DNA of 64,000 nucleotides from Bog-473 sp963770645. Lineage in GTDB: Bacteria > Actinomycetota > Acidimicrobiia > Acidimicrobiales > RAAP-2. The notes below the pieces were generated by a model. That model saw nothing but the letters and a program-made list of their open reading frames with translations. It was not told the DNA's origin and made no database searches. The position numbers and the translations under genes were made by a program. Shown here piece by piece: positions 26,639-35,718 of this stretch; position 1 is the first letter of the stretch, and the number at the start of each line of letters is the position of its first letter. The stretch spans positions 1,116,001 through 1,180,000 of the forward strand of contig CAVYQL010000003.1 of the NCBI GenBank assembly GCA_963770645.1. Reading direction: 5' to 3'.

Positions 26639-28300
26639 GTGCACCCCTTCCGGCGCGACGACGCGCTGCGCCGCCTCGCCGACGAGGAGTTCGACGTGCT
26701 GGTCATCGGTGGCGGGGTCACCGGAAGCGGTGTCGCGCTCGACGCCGCCAGCCGCGGGCTGCGGACCGCGCTCGTCGAGAAGGAGGACTTCGCGTCGGGG
26801 ACCTCGTCGAAGTCCTCCAAGATGGTGCACGGCGGCCTCCGCTACCTCCAACAGCGCGAATTTCGCCTCGTCTACGAGAACCTGGCCGAGCGTCAGCGCC
26901 TGCTCGACAACGCGCCGCACCTCGTCCGCCCCTTGCCGTTCCTGATCCCGCTCTTCGGGCGCGACGGCGTGGTCTCCAAGGCGGTCGCCCGCTCGTACGC
27001 CACGGCGCTGTGGATGTACGACCTCACCGGTGGATGGCGCATCGGACACCGCCACAAGGAGATCGACAAGGCAGATGCACTCGCCCACCTCCCCACCCTC
27101 GACACCGCCCATCTGGTCGCGGGGTTCCTCTACTACGACGCACGGACCGACGATGCCCGCCTGACCTTGACCATCGCCCGGACGGCGGCGCTCGAGTACG
27201 GCGCCGCGGTCGCCAACTACACCGACGTCGTTCGCCTCACCACCGGCGAGGACGGGCACGTCAGTGGTGCGGTGGTGCGCCCGGTGCCCGACGACGAGTC
27301 GGCCGACTTCGCGGTACGGGCCCGGATCGTGGTCAATGCGACGGGGGTCTGGTCCGACGCCGTACGCACGCTCGACGAGGGAGTGAACCCGCACTCCATC
27401 CGCCCGGCCAAAGGCGTGCACGTGAGCGTGCCGGCCGAACGGATGCCGTGCGACATCGCGGCGGTGATCCCCGTCCCCAAGGATCGGCGTTCCATCTTCG
27501 TCGTCTCCTGGCCCGCCACCGACCTCGTCTACTTGGGCACGACCGATACCGACTATGCAGGACCCCTCGACGACCCGGCCTGCACGCCCGAGGACGTCGA
27601 CTACCTCCTCGAGGCGGCCAACGCCGTGACCACCTCGCGGCTGACCCGGGCCGACGTCACCGCGGTCTGGGCCGGTCTGCGCCCGCTGCTCGCGCCAAGC
27701 CAGGGGGGCCGCCACCTCTCAGAGCGCACGGCCGACCTCTCGCGCCGCCACACGGTGATGACCTCCGCGCACGGCGTGGTCACGGTGACAGGAGGCAAGC
27801 TCACGACCTACCGGAAGATGGCGGAGGACACCGTGGACGCCGTCGTGGAGCACCTCGGCGAATCGCCGCGCCGGCGCCGCTGCGTGACCAAGTCGCTGCG
27901 CCTCATCGGCGCCACCACCAGGACCCGTGACCCGGTGTCCCAGGCGCAACCCCAGGCGCGCCTCGTCGGACGCTACGGCACAGAGGTGCCGGCGGTGCTG
28001 GCGCTGGCACACGGGCGGCCCGAGCTGCTCGAGCCCGCCGTCGCCGGCCTGCCCTACATCGGCGCGGAGCTCGTGTACGCGGCGCGCGAGGAGATGGCGT
28101 GCACGCTGGACGACGTGCTGTCCCGGCGCACGCGCGCCAGGATCCAGCGCGCGCAGCCGACGATGGACGCCGCGGCGGCGGTGGCGGCGCTCATCGCGCC
28201 GGACATGGGCTGGAACGAGCAGGACGTGGCCGACCAGGCGACCCGATTCGTCGAGGCGACGCACAAGGAGCTCCTGACCGCGGGGCTCGACCTCCGGTGA
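26639..28300 (+). CDS. glpD: Glycerol-3-phosphate dehydrogenase, FAD-dependent
   Basis: Oxidises sn-glycerol 3-phosphate to dihydroxyacetone phosphate, passing electrons to quinone at the membrane. The protein (553 residues) has the FAD-binding GGGVTGSGVALDAASRGL near 24, the GlpD signature SGTSSKSSKMVHGGLRYL near 55-72, KGVHV near 260 and TGGKLTTYRKMAEDT near 385. The GTG at 26639 fits the N-terminus; the frame is open upstream to 26504 without conservation. There is no clear SD, so the message may be nearly leaderless. It overlaps the next gene by 4 bp (GTGA), starting a three-gene operon with glpK. Confidence 0.95.
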   Translation: MHPFRRDDALRRLADEEFDVLVIGGGVTGSGVALDAASRGLRTALVEKEDFASGTSSKSSKMVHGGLRYLQQREFRLVYENLAERQRLLDNAPHLVRPLPFLIPLFGRDGVVSKAVARSYATALWMYDLTGGWRIGHRHKEIDKADALAHLPTLDTAHLVAGFLYYDARTDDARLTLTIARTAALEYGAAVANYTDVVRLTTGEDGHVSGAVVRPVPDDESADFAVRARIVVNATGVWSDAVRTLDEGVNPHSIRPAKGVHVSVPAERMPCDIAAVIPVPKDRRSIFVVSWPATDLVYLGTTDTDYAGPLDDPACTPEDVDYLLEAANAVTTSRLTRADVTAVWAGLRPLLAPSQGGRHLSERTADLSRRHTVMTSAHGVVTVTGGKLTTYRKMAEDTVDAVVEHLGESPRRRRCVTKSLRLIGATTRTRDPVSQAQPQARLVGRYGTEVPAVLALAHGRPELLEPAVAGLPYIGAELVYAAREEMACTLDDVLSRRTRARIQRAQPTMDAAAAVAALIAPDMGWNEQDVADQATRFVEATHKELLTAGLDLR

Positions 28301-29805
28301 CCGCGCCCACCCCGGTCACGCCAATCGACGCCGCCGGCGCCGACGTGCGCGACCGGCTCGGCGCCACCGTCGTCGACGTGCCGGCGGCCGTCGTGGATCG
28401 CATCACCGCCAGCGGGGCCACGGTCGTGACCGACGACGACGCCCGGGCCGAGGCCGGGCGCGACTGGTGGCCCCTGGCCATCGGGTGGGCCGCCGAGGGT
28501 GGCGTGCCCCAACGACCCGGCGCCGTGGTCCGCCCCGACACCGCCGCGCAGGTGGCAGCGACGTTGGCGGCTTGCAACGAGGCGCGCGTGCCGGTGACCG
28601 CGGCGGCCGGTCGAAGCGGCGTGTGTGGCGGGTCCATCCCGGTGCACGGTGGTGTCGCGCTCGACCTGACCGGGCTGACCGGCCTCCCGCGGGTCGACGA
28701 GACGTCGCTCACCGCGGACGTGGCGGCCGGCACCTTCGGCCCGGACCTCGAAGCGGCGCTCGGCGCGACGGGCACGGGCTACACGCTGGGGCACTGGCCC
28801 CAGTCGATGGACCTCTCCACCGTGGGCGGGTGGCTCGCCTGCCGCGGGGCGGGGCAGTACTCGACGCGCTACGGGAAGATCGAGGACATGGTGATCGGGC
28901 TCGAGGTGGTCCTCGCCGATGGCCGCATCGTCCACACCGAGGGCAAGGGGCCGCGGGCCGCCACCGGACCGAACCTGACCCAGCTCTTCGTCGGCAGCGA
29001 AGGGACGCTCGGCGTCATCACTGAGGCCCGGCTGCGCATCCACCCCGTCCCGCCGGCCCAGGAGCGCCGCGCCTTCGGCTTCAGCAGCTTCGCGGCCGGG
29101 CTCGAGGCGTGTCGCAAGATCTTGCGTCGCGGCGCCACGCCCGCGGTCCTTCGCCTCTACGACCAGACGGAGTCCGAGCGGAACTTCGACCTGGCGGACA
29201 CGAACGTGCTGATCGTGCTCGACGAGGCCGATCCCGCACTCGTGTCGGCCACGATGGCCGTCGTCGACGCCGAGTGCGCGCCCGATGCTGACGCGCACAC
29301 CCTCGACGCCGCACTCGTCGAGCGGTGGCTGGGGCATCGCAACGACGTCTCGGCCCTCGCACCGCTGTGGCGCGCCGGGATCGTCGTCGACACCGCGGAG
29401 GTGTCGGGACCGTGGTCGGTGCTACCCGCACTCTTCGAGGAGGTGGTGGGAGCGCTGACGGGGATCGAAGGGACACTGGCCGCGTCGGCCCACCAGTCGC
29501 ACGCCTATCCCGACGGGGCGTGTCTCTATTTCACCTTCGGCGGGCGCGGACCCGAAGGCGATGCCGACTGGAATGAGCGCTACTACCGCCAGGCCTGGGA
29601 CGTGGTCATCGACGCCACGCTGGCGCACGATGCCGCCATCAGCCACCACCACGGCATCGGGTTGAACCGCTCGCGCTTCTTGCCGCGGGCCCTCGGCACC
29701 GGCTTCGAGGTGCTGCAGGGCCTGAAGGCGACGTTCGACCCCAACGGCATCTTGAACCCGGGCAAATTCGGTCTCGCTTCCCCGTTCGGGCCTTCGCCCT
29801 GGTGA
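28297..29805 (+). CDS. FAD-linked oxidase of the alkyl-DHAP synthase (AGPS) type
   Basis: A 502-residue VAO-family flavoprotein. It has the RDWWP motif near 55, the FAD/PCMH domain (PGAVVRPDTAAQVAATLAAC near 75; VTAAAGRSGVCGG; YTLGHWPQS...STVGGWLA; FVGSEGTLGVITEA) and the C-terminal SHHHGIG motif near 450, which in AGPS contributes active-site histidines. AGPS exchanges the acyl chain of acyl-DHAP for a fatty alcohol in ether-lipid synthesis. The location between glpD and glpK, with 4-bp and 3-bp overlaps, strongly couples it to DHAP/glycerol-3-phosphate. A different glycerol-derived substrate is possible, so the reaction is not certain. Confidence 0.85.
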   Translation: MTAPTPVTPIDAAGADVRDRLGATVVDVPAAVVDRITASGATVVTDDDARAEAGRDWWPLAIGWAAEGGVPQRPGAVVRPDTAAQVAATLAACNEARVPVTAAAGRSGVCGGSIPVHGGVALDLTGLTGLPRVDETSLTADVAAGTFGPDLEAALGATGTGYTLGHWPQSMDLSTVGGWLACRGAGQYSTRYGKIEDMVIGLEVVLADGRIVHTEGKGPRAATGPNLTQLFVGSEGTLGVITEARLRIHPVPPAQERRAFGFSSFAAGLEACRKILRRGATPAVLRLYDQTESERNFDLADTNVLIVLDEADPALVSATMAVVDAECAPDADAHTLDAALVERWLGHRNDVSALAPLWRAGIVVDTAEVSGPWSVLPALFEEVVGALTGIEGTLAASAHQSHAYPDGACLYFTFGGRGPEGDADWNERYYRQAWDVVIDATLAHDAAISHHHGIGLNRSRFLPRALGTGFEVLQGLKATFDPNGILNPGKFGLASPFGPSPW

Positions 29806-31310
29806 TGCGCACACCGGGCGGCAGCATCCTGGTCGTCGACGTGGGTACCTCGAGCATCCGCGCCGCCGTCGTCCGTCCCGACGCCACGGTCGAACACGAG
29901 CACCGCCTCGCGCTGCTCCCCGACTCGCCCGCCCCGGGGTTGGTCGAGTTCGACGCCGAGGCGATGGCAGAGGCCGCGCTCGCGGTGGCGACCGCAGCGC
30001 TCGCCCAGGGCGGGCCGGTCGCCGGCGTAGGCATCGCCAACCAACGCGCCTCGAGCATCGTCTGGGACCGGACCAGCGGCAAGCCGCTCGCCCCGGGCAT
30101 CGGGTGGCAGGACCTCCGGACCGTGGGCACCTGCCTGGCGCTCCAAGCCGACGGCATCCGGCTCGCCCCCAACGCCTCGGCCACCAAGGTGATGGCCATC
30201 CTCGACGAGGTCGACCCCGAGCGCGGACGCGTGGACGCCGGCGAGCTGTGCTTCGGCACGGTCGACACGTGGATCGCCTGGACGCTGGCGGGAGGCGCCG
30301 CCGCCGGTTCCGGCGCGTTGCACGTCACCGATGCCACCAATGCCGCCGTGACCGCGCTGGTCGACCCCAGCACCTTGGACTGGGACGAGTCGTTGCTCCA
30401 GCGGCTGCGGGTCCCCCGCGCCATGTTGCCCACGGTCGTCGACTCCTCGGGGGCGGTCGGGCCGGCGAGCGCGCTGGCGGGAGCGCCCCCCATCTGCGGG
30501 ATCGCCGGGGACCAGCAGGCCTCGCTGGTCGGCCAGGGTTGCACACTGCCGGGCCTGGCCAAGGCGACCTTCGGCACCGGGGGCATGCTCGACCAGTGCA
30601 CCGGATCGGGTGACGGCCCCGCCGGGGTCACCCGAGGCGAGGCGGGGACCTTCCCGATCGTGGCATTCCGGGTCGGTGGCCGCGCGACGTGGGGCACCGA
30701 GGCGGTCATGCTCTCGGCGGGGACAGCCATCGAGTGGCTGCGAGACGACCTGAGCATCCTCGCCAGCGCCGAGGAATCCGAGCGGGTCGCGGCACAGTGC
30801 GAGACGTCGGGAGACGTGTGGTTCGTCCCTGCCTTGCTGGGACTCGGCACACCCATCTGGGACTTCGGCGCCCGCGGCACCCTCGTCGGTCTCACGAGGG
30901 GCACCGGCCGGCCCGAGGTCGTGCGCGCCGTCCTCGAGGGCGTGGCGCAACGAGGCGCTGATCTCGTCGAGGCGTCCGAACATGACAGCGGCTACCCGAT
31001 CGCGGCGCTCCGCGTCGACGGCGGCATGTCGGACAATGCCGTCTTCACGGACGCGTTGGCCGGTGCCATCGGCCGGCCGGTGGAGATCTCGCCGGTCCTC
31101 GAGGCGACCACCCTGGGCGCCGGGCTGCTGGCCGGGATCGCGGTGGGCGTGTACGCGTCGACCGACGAGCTGGCGGACACGTTCACACCGCGTCGCACGG
31201 TGGAGCCCGCCACCACCGAGACCGAACGCGCCGCGGGCCGCGAGCGCTGGCTCGCTGCCCGCAAGAAGGCCGAAGCCACCATTCCGGAGCTCTCGGGCAT
31301 CTCGTTCTGA
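29805..31310 (+). CDS. glpK: Glycerol kinase-like FGGY family kinase
   Basis: Phosphorylates glycerol with ATP to glycerol 3-phosphate. The 501-residue FGGY-fold protein shows VVDVGTSSIRAAVV at the N-terminus, ANQRASSIVWDR near 82, a GIAGDQQASLVGQG motif near 230-243 and DGGMSDNAVF near 405, all typical of GlpK. The ATG at 29805 overlaps the previous stop (TGATG); a GTG at 29802 is an alternative. It ends 10 bp from the convergent reductase gene. No facilitator (glpF) or glpR regulator is seen in the operon. A related FGGY substrate cannot be excluded because the sequence is divergent. Confidence 0.88.
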   Translation: MRTPGGSILVVDVGTSSIRAAVVRPDATVEHEHRLALLPDSPAPGLVEFDAEAMAEAALAVATAALAQGGPVAGVGIANQRASSIVWDRTSGKPLAPGIGWQDLRTVGTCLALQADGIRLAPNASATKVMAILDEVDPERGRVDAGELCFGTVDTWIAWTLAGGAAAGSGALHVTDATNAAVTALVDPSTLDWDESLLQRLRVPRAMLPTVVDSSGAVGPASALAGAPPICGIAGDQQASLVGQGCTLPGLAKATFGTGGMLDQCTGSGDGPAGVTRGEAGTFPIVAFRVGGRATWGTEAVMLSAGTAIEWLRDDLSILASAEESERVAAQCETSGDVWFVPALLGLGTPIWDFGARGTLVGLTRGTGRPEVVRAVLEGVAQRGADLVEASEHDSGYPIAALRVDGGMSDNAVFTDALAGAIGRPVEISPVLEATTLGAGLLAGIAVGVYASTDELADTFTPRRTVEPATTETERAAGRERWLAARKKAEATIPELSGISF

Positions 31311-31320
31311 GGACCGTCTC

Positions 31321-32610
31321 CTAGGCGGCGGCGAGTGCCAGCGCGTCGTCCCAACTCGAGCCGGCCGCGAGCAGCGGCCGGAACCCCATCAACTGACGAG
31401 GCATGCCGATCGCCATCACCGCGCGGAAACGTCCGGCGCGACCGAACAGCGCGACGAACTTGCCGGCGTCGAGTGACCCGTCGGTGATCACCACCTCGTC
31501 GTCCCCGCGTGGGCTCCCGATGACCTGGAAGCGGATGCCGAACTGATCGGACCAGAAGTACGGGACCGGCGCGAAGGGCAGCGCGTCGGCCCGCCCGGCC
31601 AGCAGGTTGCGGGCGGCGGCGGCGCCGGCTCCGGCCGCGACCTCCCAGTGCTCGATCCGGATCAGCTCCTCGCCCCCGTCGTGTCGCCACAGCCAGCGCG
31701 CGACATCGCCCGCCGCCACGATCCCGTCGCCCGCGAAGAGCCGGTCGTCGCACACGATCCCGTTGTCGAGGGTCACCCCCGAGCCCTCCAACCAATCGGT
31801 CTGGGGGGCGACGCCGATCCCGACCACGACGACATCGGCGGGGACCGGCTCGTCATCCACCAGCTCGACCACCAAGGCCGGCGCCGGATCGGCCGCCGAA
31901 CCGTCCGCCGCGGCGGCGTCGGACCCGGCCGGCTTGCGCACCGCCGCCACCGCCACGCCGAGGCGCAGATCGACGCCGTGGGAGCGGTGTAGCGACGCGC
32001 AGTGCTCGCCCAGCATGGGCCCGAGCACGGGACGCAGCGGGATGTCGAGGGCCTCGAGCACCGTGACGCGACATCCGAGGGCGGCGCAGGTCGACGCGAC
32101 CTCGGCCCCGATGAACCCCGCGCCGATGACCACGACGCGGGCCGCCTCGGTTGCGCGCACGGCCGCCCGCAGGGCGATGGAGTCGTCGAGGGTCCGCAGC
32201 GTGAAGAGGCCGTCACGCTGACCGAGGCCCTCGGTGCCTGGGAGACGGCGGGGGGCGGCCCCGGTGGTGATCACCAGGCCTGCGCCGTCGAGCACGCTGC
32301 CGTCGTCGAGCTGGACCTTGCGCCCGGCGGCGTCGAGGGCCACGGCGCGGCGGCCCAGCACTTCGTGCACGCGGAACTCGCTCGAGCGCCGTTTGTCGGC
32401 CAGCACCGCCTTCTCGGGAGGCCAGGTTCCCGCCAGCACCTGCTTGGAGAGCGGGGGGCGGTCGTAGGGGAGGTGTCGCTCCTCCCCGACCAGCGAGATC
32501 GTGCCCTCGAAGCCCTCGGTGCGCAGCGTCTCGACCGCCCGCCAGCCGGCCAGCGACGCGCCGACGACGACGATCGTGCTGTCCTCGCCAAGCTCCGCCG
32601 CCGGCGTCAC
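31321..32610 (-). CDS. FAD/NAD(P)-dependent ferredoxin/rubredoxin reductase
   Basis: About 429 residues of a two-dinucleotide-binding reductase. The FAD motif is IVVVGASLAGWRAVETLR near 13-30, followed by RPPLSKQVL near 55, ITTGAAPRRLPG, the NAD(P)H motif VVVIGAGFIGAEVASTCAALG near 150 and the second FAD motif GIVAAGDVARW near 285. The C-terminal PYFWSDQFG motif is typical of oxygenase-type ferredoxin reductases and supplies electrons to P450s or Rieske oxygenases. It starts with GTG overlapping the stop of the upstream metallo-hydrolase (GTGA), so the pair is coupled. Redox partner not in the operon. Confidence 0.9.
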   Translation of the reverse strand: MTPAAELGEDSTIVVVGASLAGWRAVETLRTEGFEGTISLVGEERHLPYDRPPLSKQVLAGTWPPEKAVLADKRRSSEFRVHEVLGRRAVALDAAGRKVQLDDGSVLDGAGLVITTGAAPRRLPGTEGLGQRDGLFTLRTLDDSIALRAAVRATEAARVVVIGAGFIGAEVASTCAALGCRVTVLEALDIPLRPVLGPMLGEHCASLHRSHGVDLRLGVAVAAVRKPAGSDAAAADGSAADPAPALVVELVDDEPVPADVVVVGIGVAPQTDWLEGSGVTLDNGIVCDDRLFAGDGIVAAGDVARWLWRHDGGEELIRIEHWEVAAGAGAAAARNLLAGRADALPFAPVPYFWSDQFGIRFQVIGSPRGDDEVVITDGSLDAGKFVALFGRAGRFRAVMAIGMPRQLMGFRPLLAAGSSWDDALALAAA

Positions 32611-33374
32611 CACCCGAACATGGCCATCCACTCCTCGGCGGAGCGCGGCTTGAACACGTAGTTCCACTTCCGGGTCTCACCCATGCTCTGGGAGGGGTCG
32701 GCCGAGTAGAGGTGCCCGGGGAACAAGATCGCGTCATCGGGCACGCGGGCGAGCCTGGTGTGGATCGACTCGTACATGGCGAGGGGGTCGGCGCCGGGGA
32801 GGTCGGTCCGCCCGCAGCCTTCGAGGAAGAGGGTGTCCCCCGCCACGAGGCGGCCGTCGACGAGGAAGCACTGGCTGCCCGGCGTGTGGCCGGGGGTGTG
32901 GATGAGCTCGATCGTCACGTCGCCCACGCGGAGGACGTCGCCGCTGTGGTGGGCGACGAGGTCGGCCTCGCCGACGCCGGTGGTCCGCTCGACCCAGGGC
33001 ACCTCGTCCGCCTGGACGTGCACCGGGACCTGGACCTTCTCGAGCAGCGTGCTGATGCCCTCGAGCGACCAGCCCCCCATCTGGCCGCCGAGGTGGTCCG
33101 GGTGGAAGTGGGTGCCGAGCACGCCGGTCAGACGCATCCCGTCGGCCTCCACGATGTCGAGCAGGTCCCCGACGGCGTAGGCGGGGTCGACGACGACGGT
33201 CTCGCCCGTCTCACGGTCGCCGACGAGATAGACGAAATTGACCATCTGGCGGGCCATCACGTCACCCTTGGCGAAGTCGCGGCCCGAGAGCAGCTGGCGG
33301 AAATAGACACGATCGCCCAGGTCGGGCGCGCCGTCGCCACCCCCGGTGACAGGGTCGCCTGCGTGCTCACTCAT
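32607..33374 (-). CDS. Metallo-beta-lactamase fold hydrolase
   Basis: A 255-residue binuclear metal hydrolase with THFHPDHLGG near 87-96 (metal-binding HxHxDH-like, with the first His in GTHFHPDHL), HTPGHTPGSQCF near 164, AGDTLFLEGCGRTD near 183 and a C-terminal FPGH. The layout resembles glyoxalase II and persulfide dioxygenase (ETHE1-like) proteins; which reaction applies is unclear. ATG at 33374 follows a GGGAGGAG SD. It overlaps xseB upstream by 8 bp and the reductase downstream by 4 bp, so four genes form one leftward operon. Confidence 0.88.
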   Translation of the reverse strand: MSEHAGDPVTGGGDGAPDLGDRVYFRQLLSGRDFAKGDVMARQMVNFVYLVGDRETGETVVVDPAYAVGDLLDIVEADGMRLTGVLGTHFHPDHLGGQMGGWSLEGISTLLEKVQVPVHVQADEVPWVERTTGVGEADLVAHHSGDVLRVGDVTIELIHTPGHTPGSQCFLVDGRLVAGDTLFLEGCGRTDLPGADPLAMYESIHTRLARVPDDAILFPGHLYSADPSQSMGETRKWNYVFKPRSAEEWMAMFGW

Positions 33375-33657
33375 CGTCGTCTCCTCCCGTGGTCGTCTCG
33401 GCGGCCAGCGCATCGAGGCGGGGCACCAGCTCTTCGACCTGGGCCCGGGTGCGGCGCAGCCGGCGGTCGAGCTCGTCGATCAGTGCGGTCGCCCGCTCGA
33501 GCCGAGTCACCAGCACGTCGACATCGACCTCGCGCTGCTCGAAGAAGCTGACGATCGCATCGAGCTCGCGGCTCGCGTCGGTGTAGCTCAACGTCTCCAC
33601 CGCGACGGGCTCGTCCTTGTTCTTGATGCCGTCGCTGTCCAAGGTGTCGTCGCTCAC
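33367..33657 (-). CDS. xseB: Exodeoxyribonuclease VII small subunit
   Basis: XseB partners XseA in degrading single-stranded DNA. The 96-residue product has the XseB helix-pair core (LSYTDASRELDAIVSFFEQREVDV ... LVTRLERATALIDELDRRLRRT). The GTG at 33657 overlaps the xseA stop by 4 bp. It is slightly longer than the usual 70-85 residues because of an acidic N-terminus and tail. Confidence 0.92.
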   Translation of the reverse strand: MSDDTLDSDGIKNKDEPVAVETLSYTDASRELDAIVSFFEQREVDVDVLVTRLERATALIDELDRRLRRTRAQVEELVPRLDALAAETTTGGDDDE

Positions 33658-35204
33658 GCGTCCCCTCCATCGGTTCCGTCGGCCCGATCGGCCGGGGTCG
33701 TGCGCTCGACCCGGCTGCGCACGGTTCCGTCGGCGAAGCGTGTGACGATCTCCTGTTGCACCGCCAGCGCGGCCGCGCCGCGCACCAGTGACCCGTCGGT
33801 AGTCAGGGTCAGGCTGTAGCCCCGCTCGAGCTGTCGCTCCACGTCGTAGGCCGCCAGCAGGCGGCGCCAGGCGTGCAGCCGTTCGTCCTGGCGGCCGAGA
33901 TGGCCCGTGGCCTGGGGGCCGAGACGCGTCGCGTGGGCGTGCAGGCCGGCCTCGCACGATTCGAGGCGCCCCGGGGCGGCGCGACCGAGCGCGATGGCCC
34001 GGTTGGACAGGCGGTCGCGGTGCACGCGGAGCTGGTGGCGGGCCGCGGCGGTCAGGTGGCGGCGAGCCTGCGCGTCGCGGGACTGGGCGTCAGCGAGAAA
34101 AGTGGGCACGCGGCGGGCCAGCCGCTCCGCCGGCTCGGCGACGTGGGTGGACCACCAGCGACGGGCCGCCAGCACGAGATGCTGCCCGCACTCGGTCGGC
34201 GTGATGCACACCCGTGCCGCCACCACGTCGGCCACCGTCTCGTCGCCGGTGTGGCCGATGCCGGTGAACACCGGCTTGGCCGAGGCGGCCACCGCCCGCG
34301 CCACGACCTCAGTCTCGAACGCGGCCAGGTCGGCCCGGGCGCCCCCACCGCGGACGACGGCGATGACGTCGCAGTCGCTCCTCGACAACATGGTCAGCGC
34401 GCGCGCGATGGACGCCGGCGCGCTCGGGCCCTGCACGGGCACCTTCACGTGCGAGACGCGGAATCCCAGCCCCGAAGTGGTCAGCTGGCCCAGGAAGTCA
34501 CGGCAGCCCTCGGTGCCGGGGCTGGCTACCAGGCCCACGTGCAGCGCGACCTCGGGGAGCGGGACCGACGCGTTCGCGCGCAGCAGGCCTTCGGTCTCGA
34601 GGGTGCGCAGCAGCTGGGCCCGCTGGGCGGCCAGCCGGCCGAGGATGGCGGTGACGTCGACGTCGGCGAGGACGAGGCTGATCTCGCCCTTGGCCCGGTA
34701 GAGGTCGAGGGTGCCGCGCAGGACTACCACCATGCCCTCCGCCAGCTCGATCCCCGCCTTGGACAGCCGGTGCCGCAACGGCGCCCACGTGGTGCGCCAG
34801 CACTTGACGCTGAGGGTAGGCACCCCGCCGCGACCACGCGAGCGGGTGGCCCGCCCGTCGTCGTCGGGGTCGACCAGGTCGAGGAAGAGGTGGCCCGAGC
34901 GGTGGTCCGACAGGTGCGCGATCTCGCCTCGGACCCACAACGGCCGGTTGCGCGGGAAGGCGCGGGTGAGCGCGCCCTCGACCGACTCGTAAAGGCCGCC
35001 GATGGAGAGGACGTCGGGATGCGTGTCGCGGTGGAGCTCGGGGTCGTAGGCACCTGAGCGTTCGTCGGCTGGGCGTTCGTCGGCTGGGCGCTCGTCGTCC
35101 TGGACCGCCGGGGTCTGGCCGCCGGACACGGCTGGGTCCTCGTCCGGCGCGGCGGCCACGGGCGGAGCATCGGGATCGAAGAGTTGACGGGAGCCGCCGG
35201 GCAC
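33654..35204 (-). CDS. xseA: Exodeoxyribonuclease VII large subunit
   Basis: The catalytic subunit of ExoVII. It has the OB-fold LWVRGEIAHLSDHRSGHLFLDL near 90-111, the central domain with VGLVASPGTEGCRDF near 215, IAVVRGGGARADLAAF near 270 and TGIGHTGDETVADVVA near 305, then a coiled-coil C-terminal region and LERGYSLTLT. At 516 residues it is longer than usual (400-460) because of an acidic N-terminal extension (1-60) that contains a tandem DERPA repeat encoded by a 15-bp repeat (about 35057-35098). The start may be internal to that extension. It is the first gene of the xseA-xseB-hydrolase-reductase operon. Confidence 0.95.
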   Translation of the reverse strand: MPGGSRQLFDPDAPPVAAAPDEDPAVSGGQTPAVQDDERPADERPADERSGAYDPELHRDTHPDVLSIGGLYESVEGALTRAFPRNRPLWVRGEIAHLSDHRSGHLFLDLVDPDDDGRATRSRGRGGVPTLSVKCWRTTWAPLRHRLSKAGIELAEGMVVVLRGTLDLYRAKGEISLVLADVDVTAILGRLAAQRAQLLRTLETEGLLRANASVPLPEVALHVGLVASPGTEGCRDFLGQLTTSGLGFRVSHVKVPVQGPSAPASIARALTMLSRSDCDVIAVVRGGGARADLAAFETEVVARAVAASAKPVFTGIGHTGDETVADVVAARVCITPTECGQHLVLAARRWWSTHVAEPAERLARRVPTFLADAQSRDAQARRHLTAAARHQLRVHRDRLSNRAIALGRAAPGRLESCEAGLHAHATRLGPQATGHLGRQDERLHAWRRLLAAYDVERQLERGYSLTLTTDGSLVRGAAALAVQQEIVTRFADGTVRSRVERTTPADRADGTDGGDA

Positions 35205-35268
35205 GCCGACACCCTACCGATGCACCGTGCGGTCACCGCCACGGTCAGCGGGTGGCACAATCGAGGTT

Positions 35269-35659
35269 GACGGTGAGCCGGCCAGGTGGCCGCGGCACGG
35301 ACCGGCAACGGGATCGTGTCGAGGAAGGTCGGGACTCCGCAGAGCAGGGTGCTGGCTAACGGCCAGTCGGGGTGACCCGCAGGACAGTGCCACAGAAAGG
35401 AAACCGCCGATGGCGGGCTGCGGCTCGCACAGGCAAGGGTGAAAAGGTGCGGTAAGAGCGCACCAGCGACGGGGGTGACCCCGCCGGCTCGGTAAACCCC
35501 ACCCGGAGCAAGGCCAAGCGTGGGAGACGGGCTGCTCGTCCGGTCTCTGAGAAGGGACGCTCCCCAGGTAGGCCGCGCAGATGGATGGCCACCCAGGCTT
35601 TCCGCCTCACATCGAGGCGGGGGCCGGACAGAATCCCGCCTACAGGCCGGCTCACCGTC
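35269..35659 (+). ncRNA. rnpB: RNase P RNA (type A)
   Basis: The catalytic RNA of tRNA 5' processing, about 391 nt. The ends form helix P1 (gacggtgagccgg at 35269 with ccggctcaccgtc ending at 35659). Universal core elements occur in order: gaggaaggtcgggactcc (CR-I) near 35329, acagaaa near 35392, ggtaagagcgcacc (CR-III) near 35450, ggtaaacccc (P15 loop, tRNA CCA contact) near 35491, and acagaatcccgcctacaggc (CR-V) near 35627. The last two also show the type-A layout. It is not protein-coding. It lies 64 bp downstream of the start of divergent xseA. Confidence 0.97.
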
Positions 35660-35718
35660 ACCACCTGGGCGCCCTCTCCGTGACCGGGAAACGAGCCTGC
35701 CGATCGGCACCGACGGGA

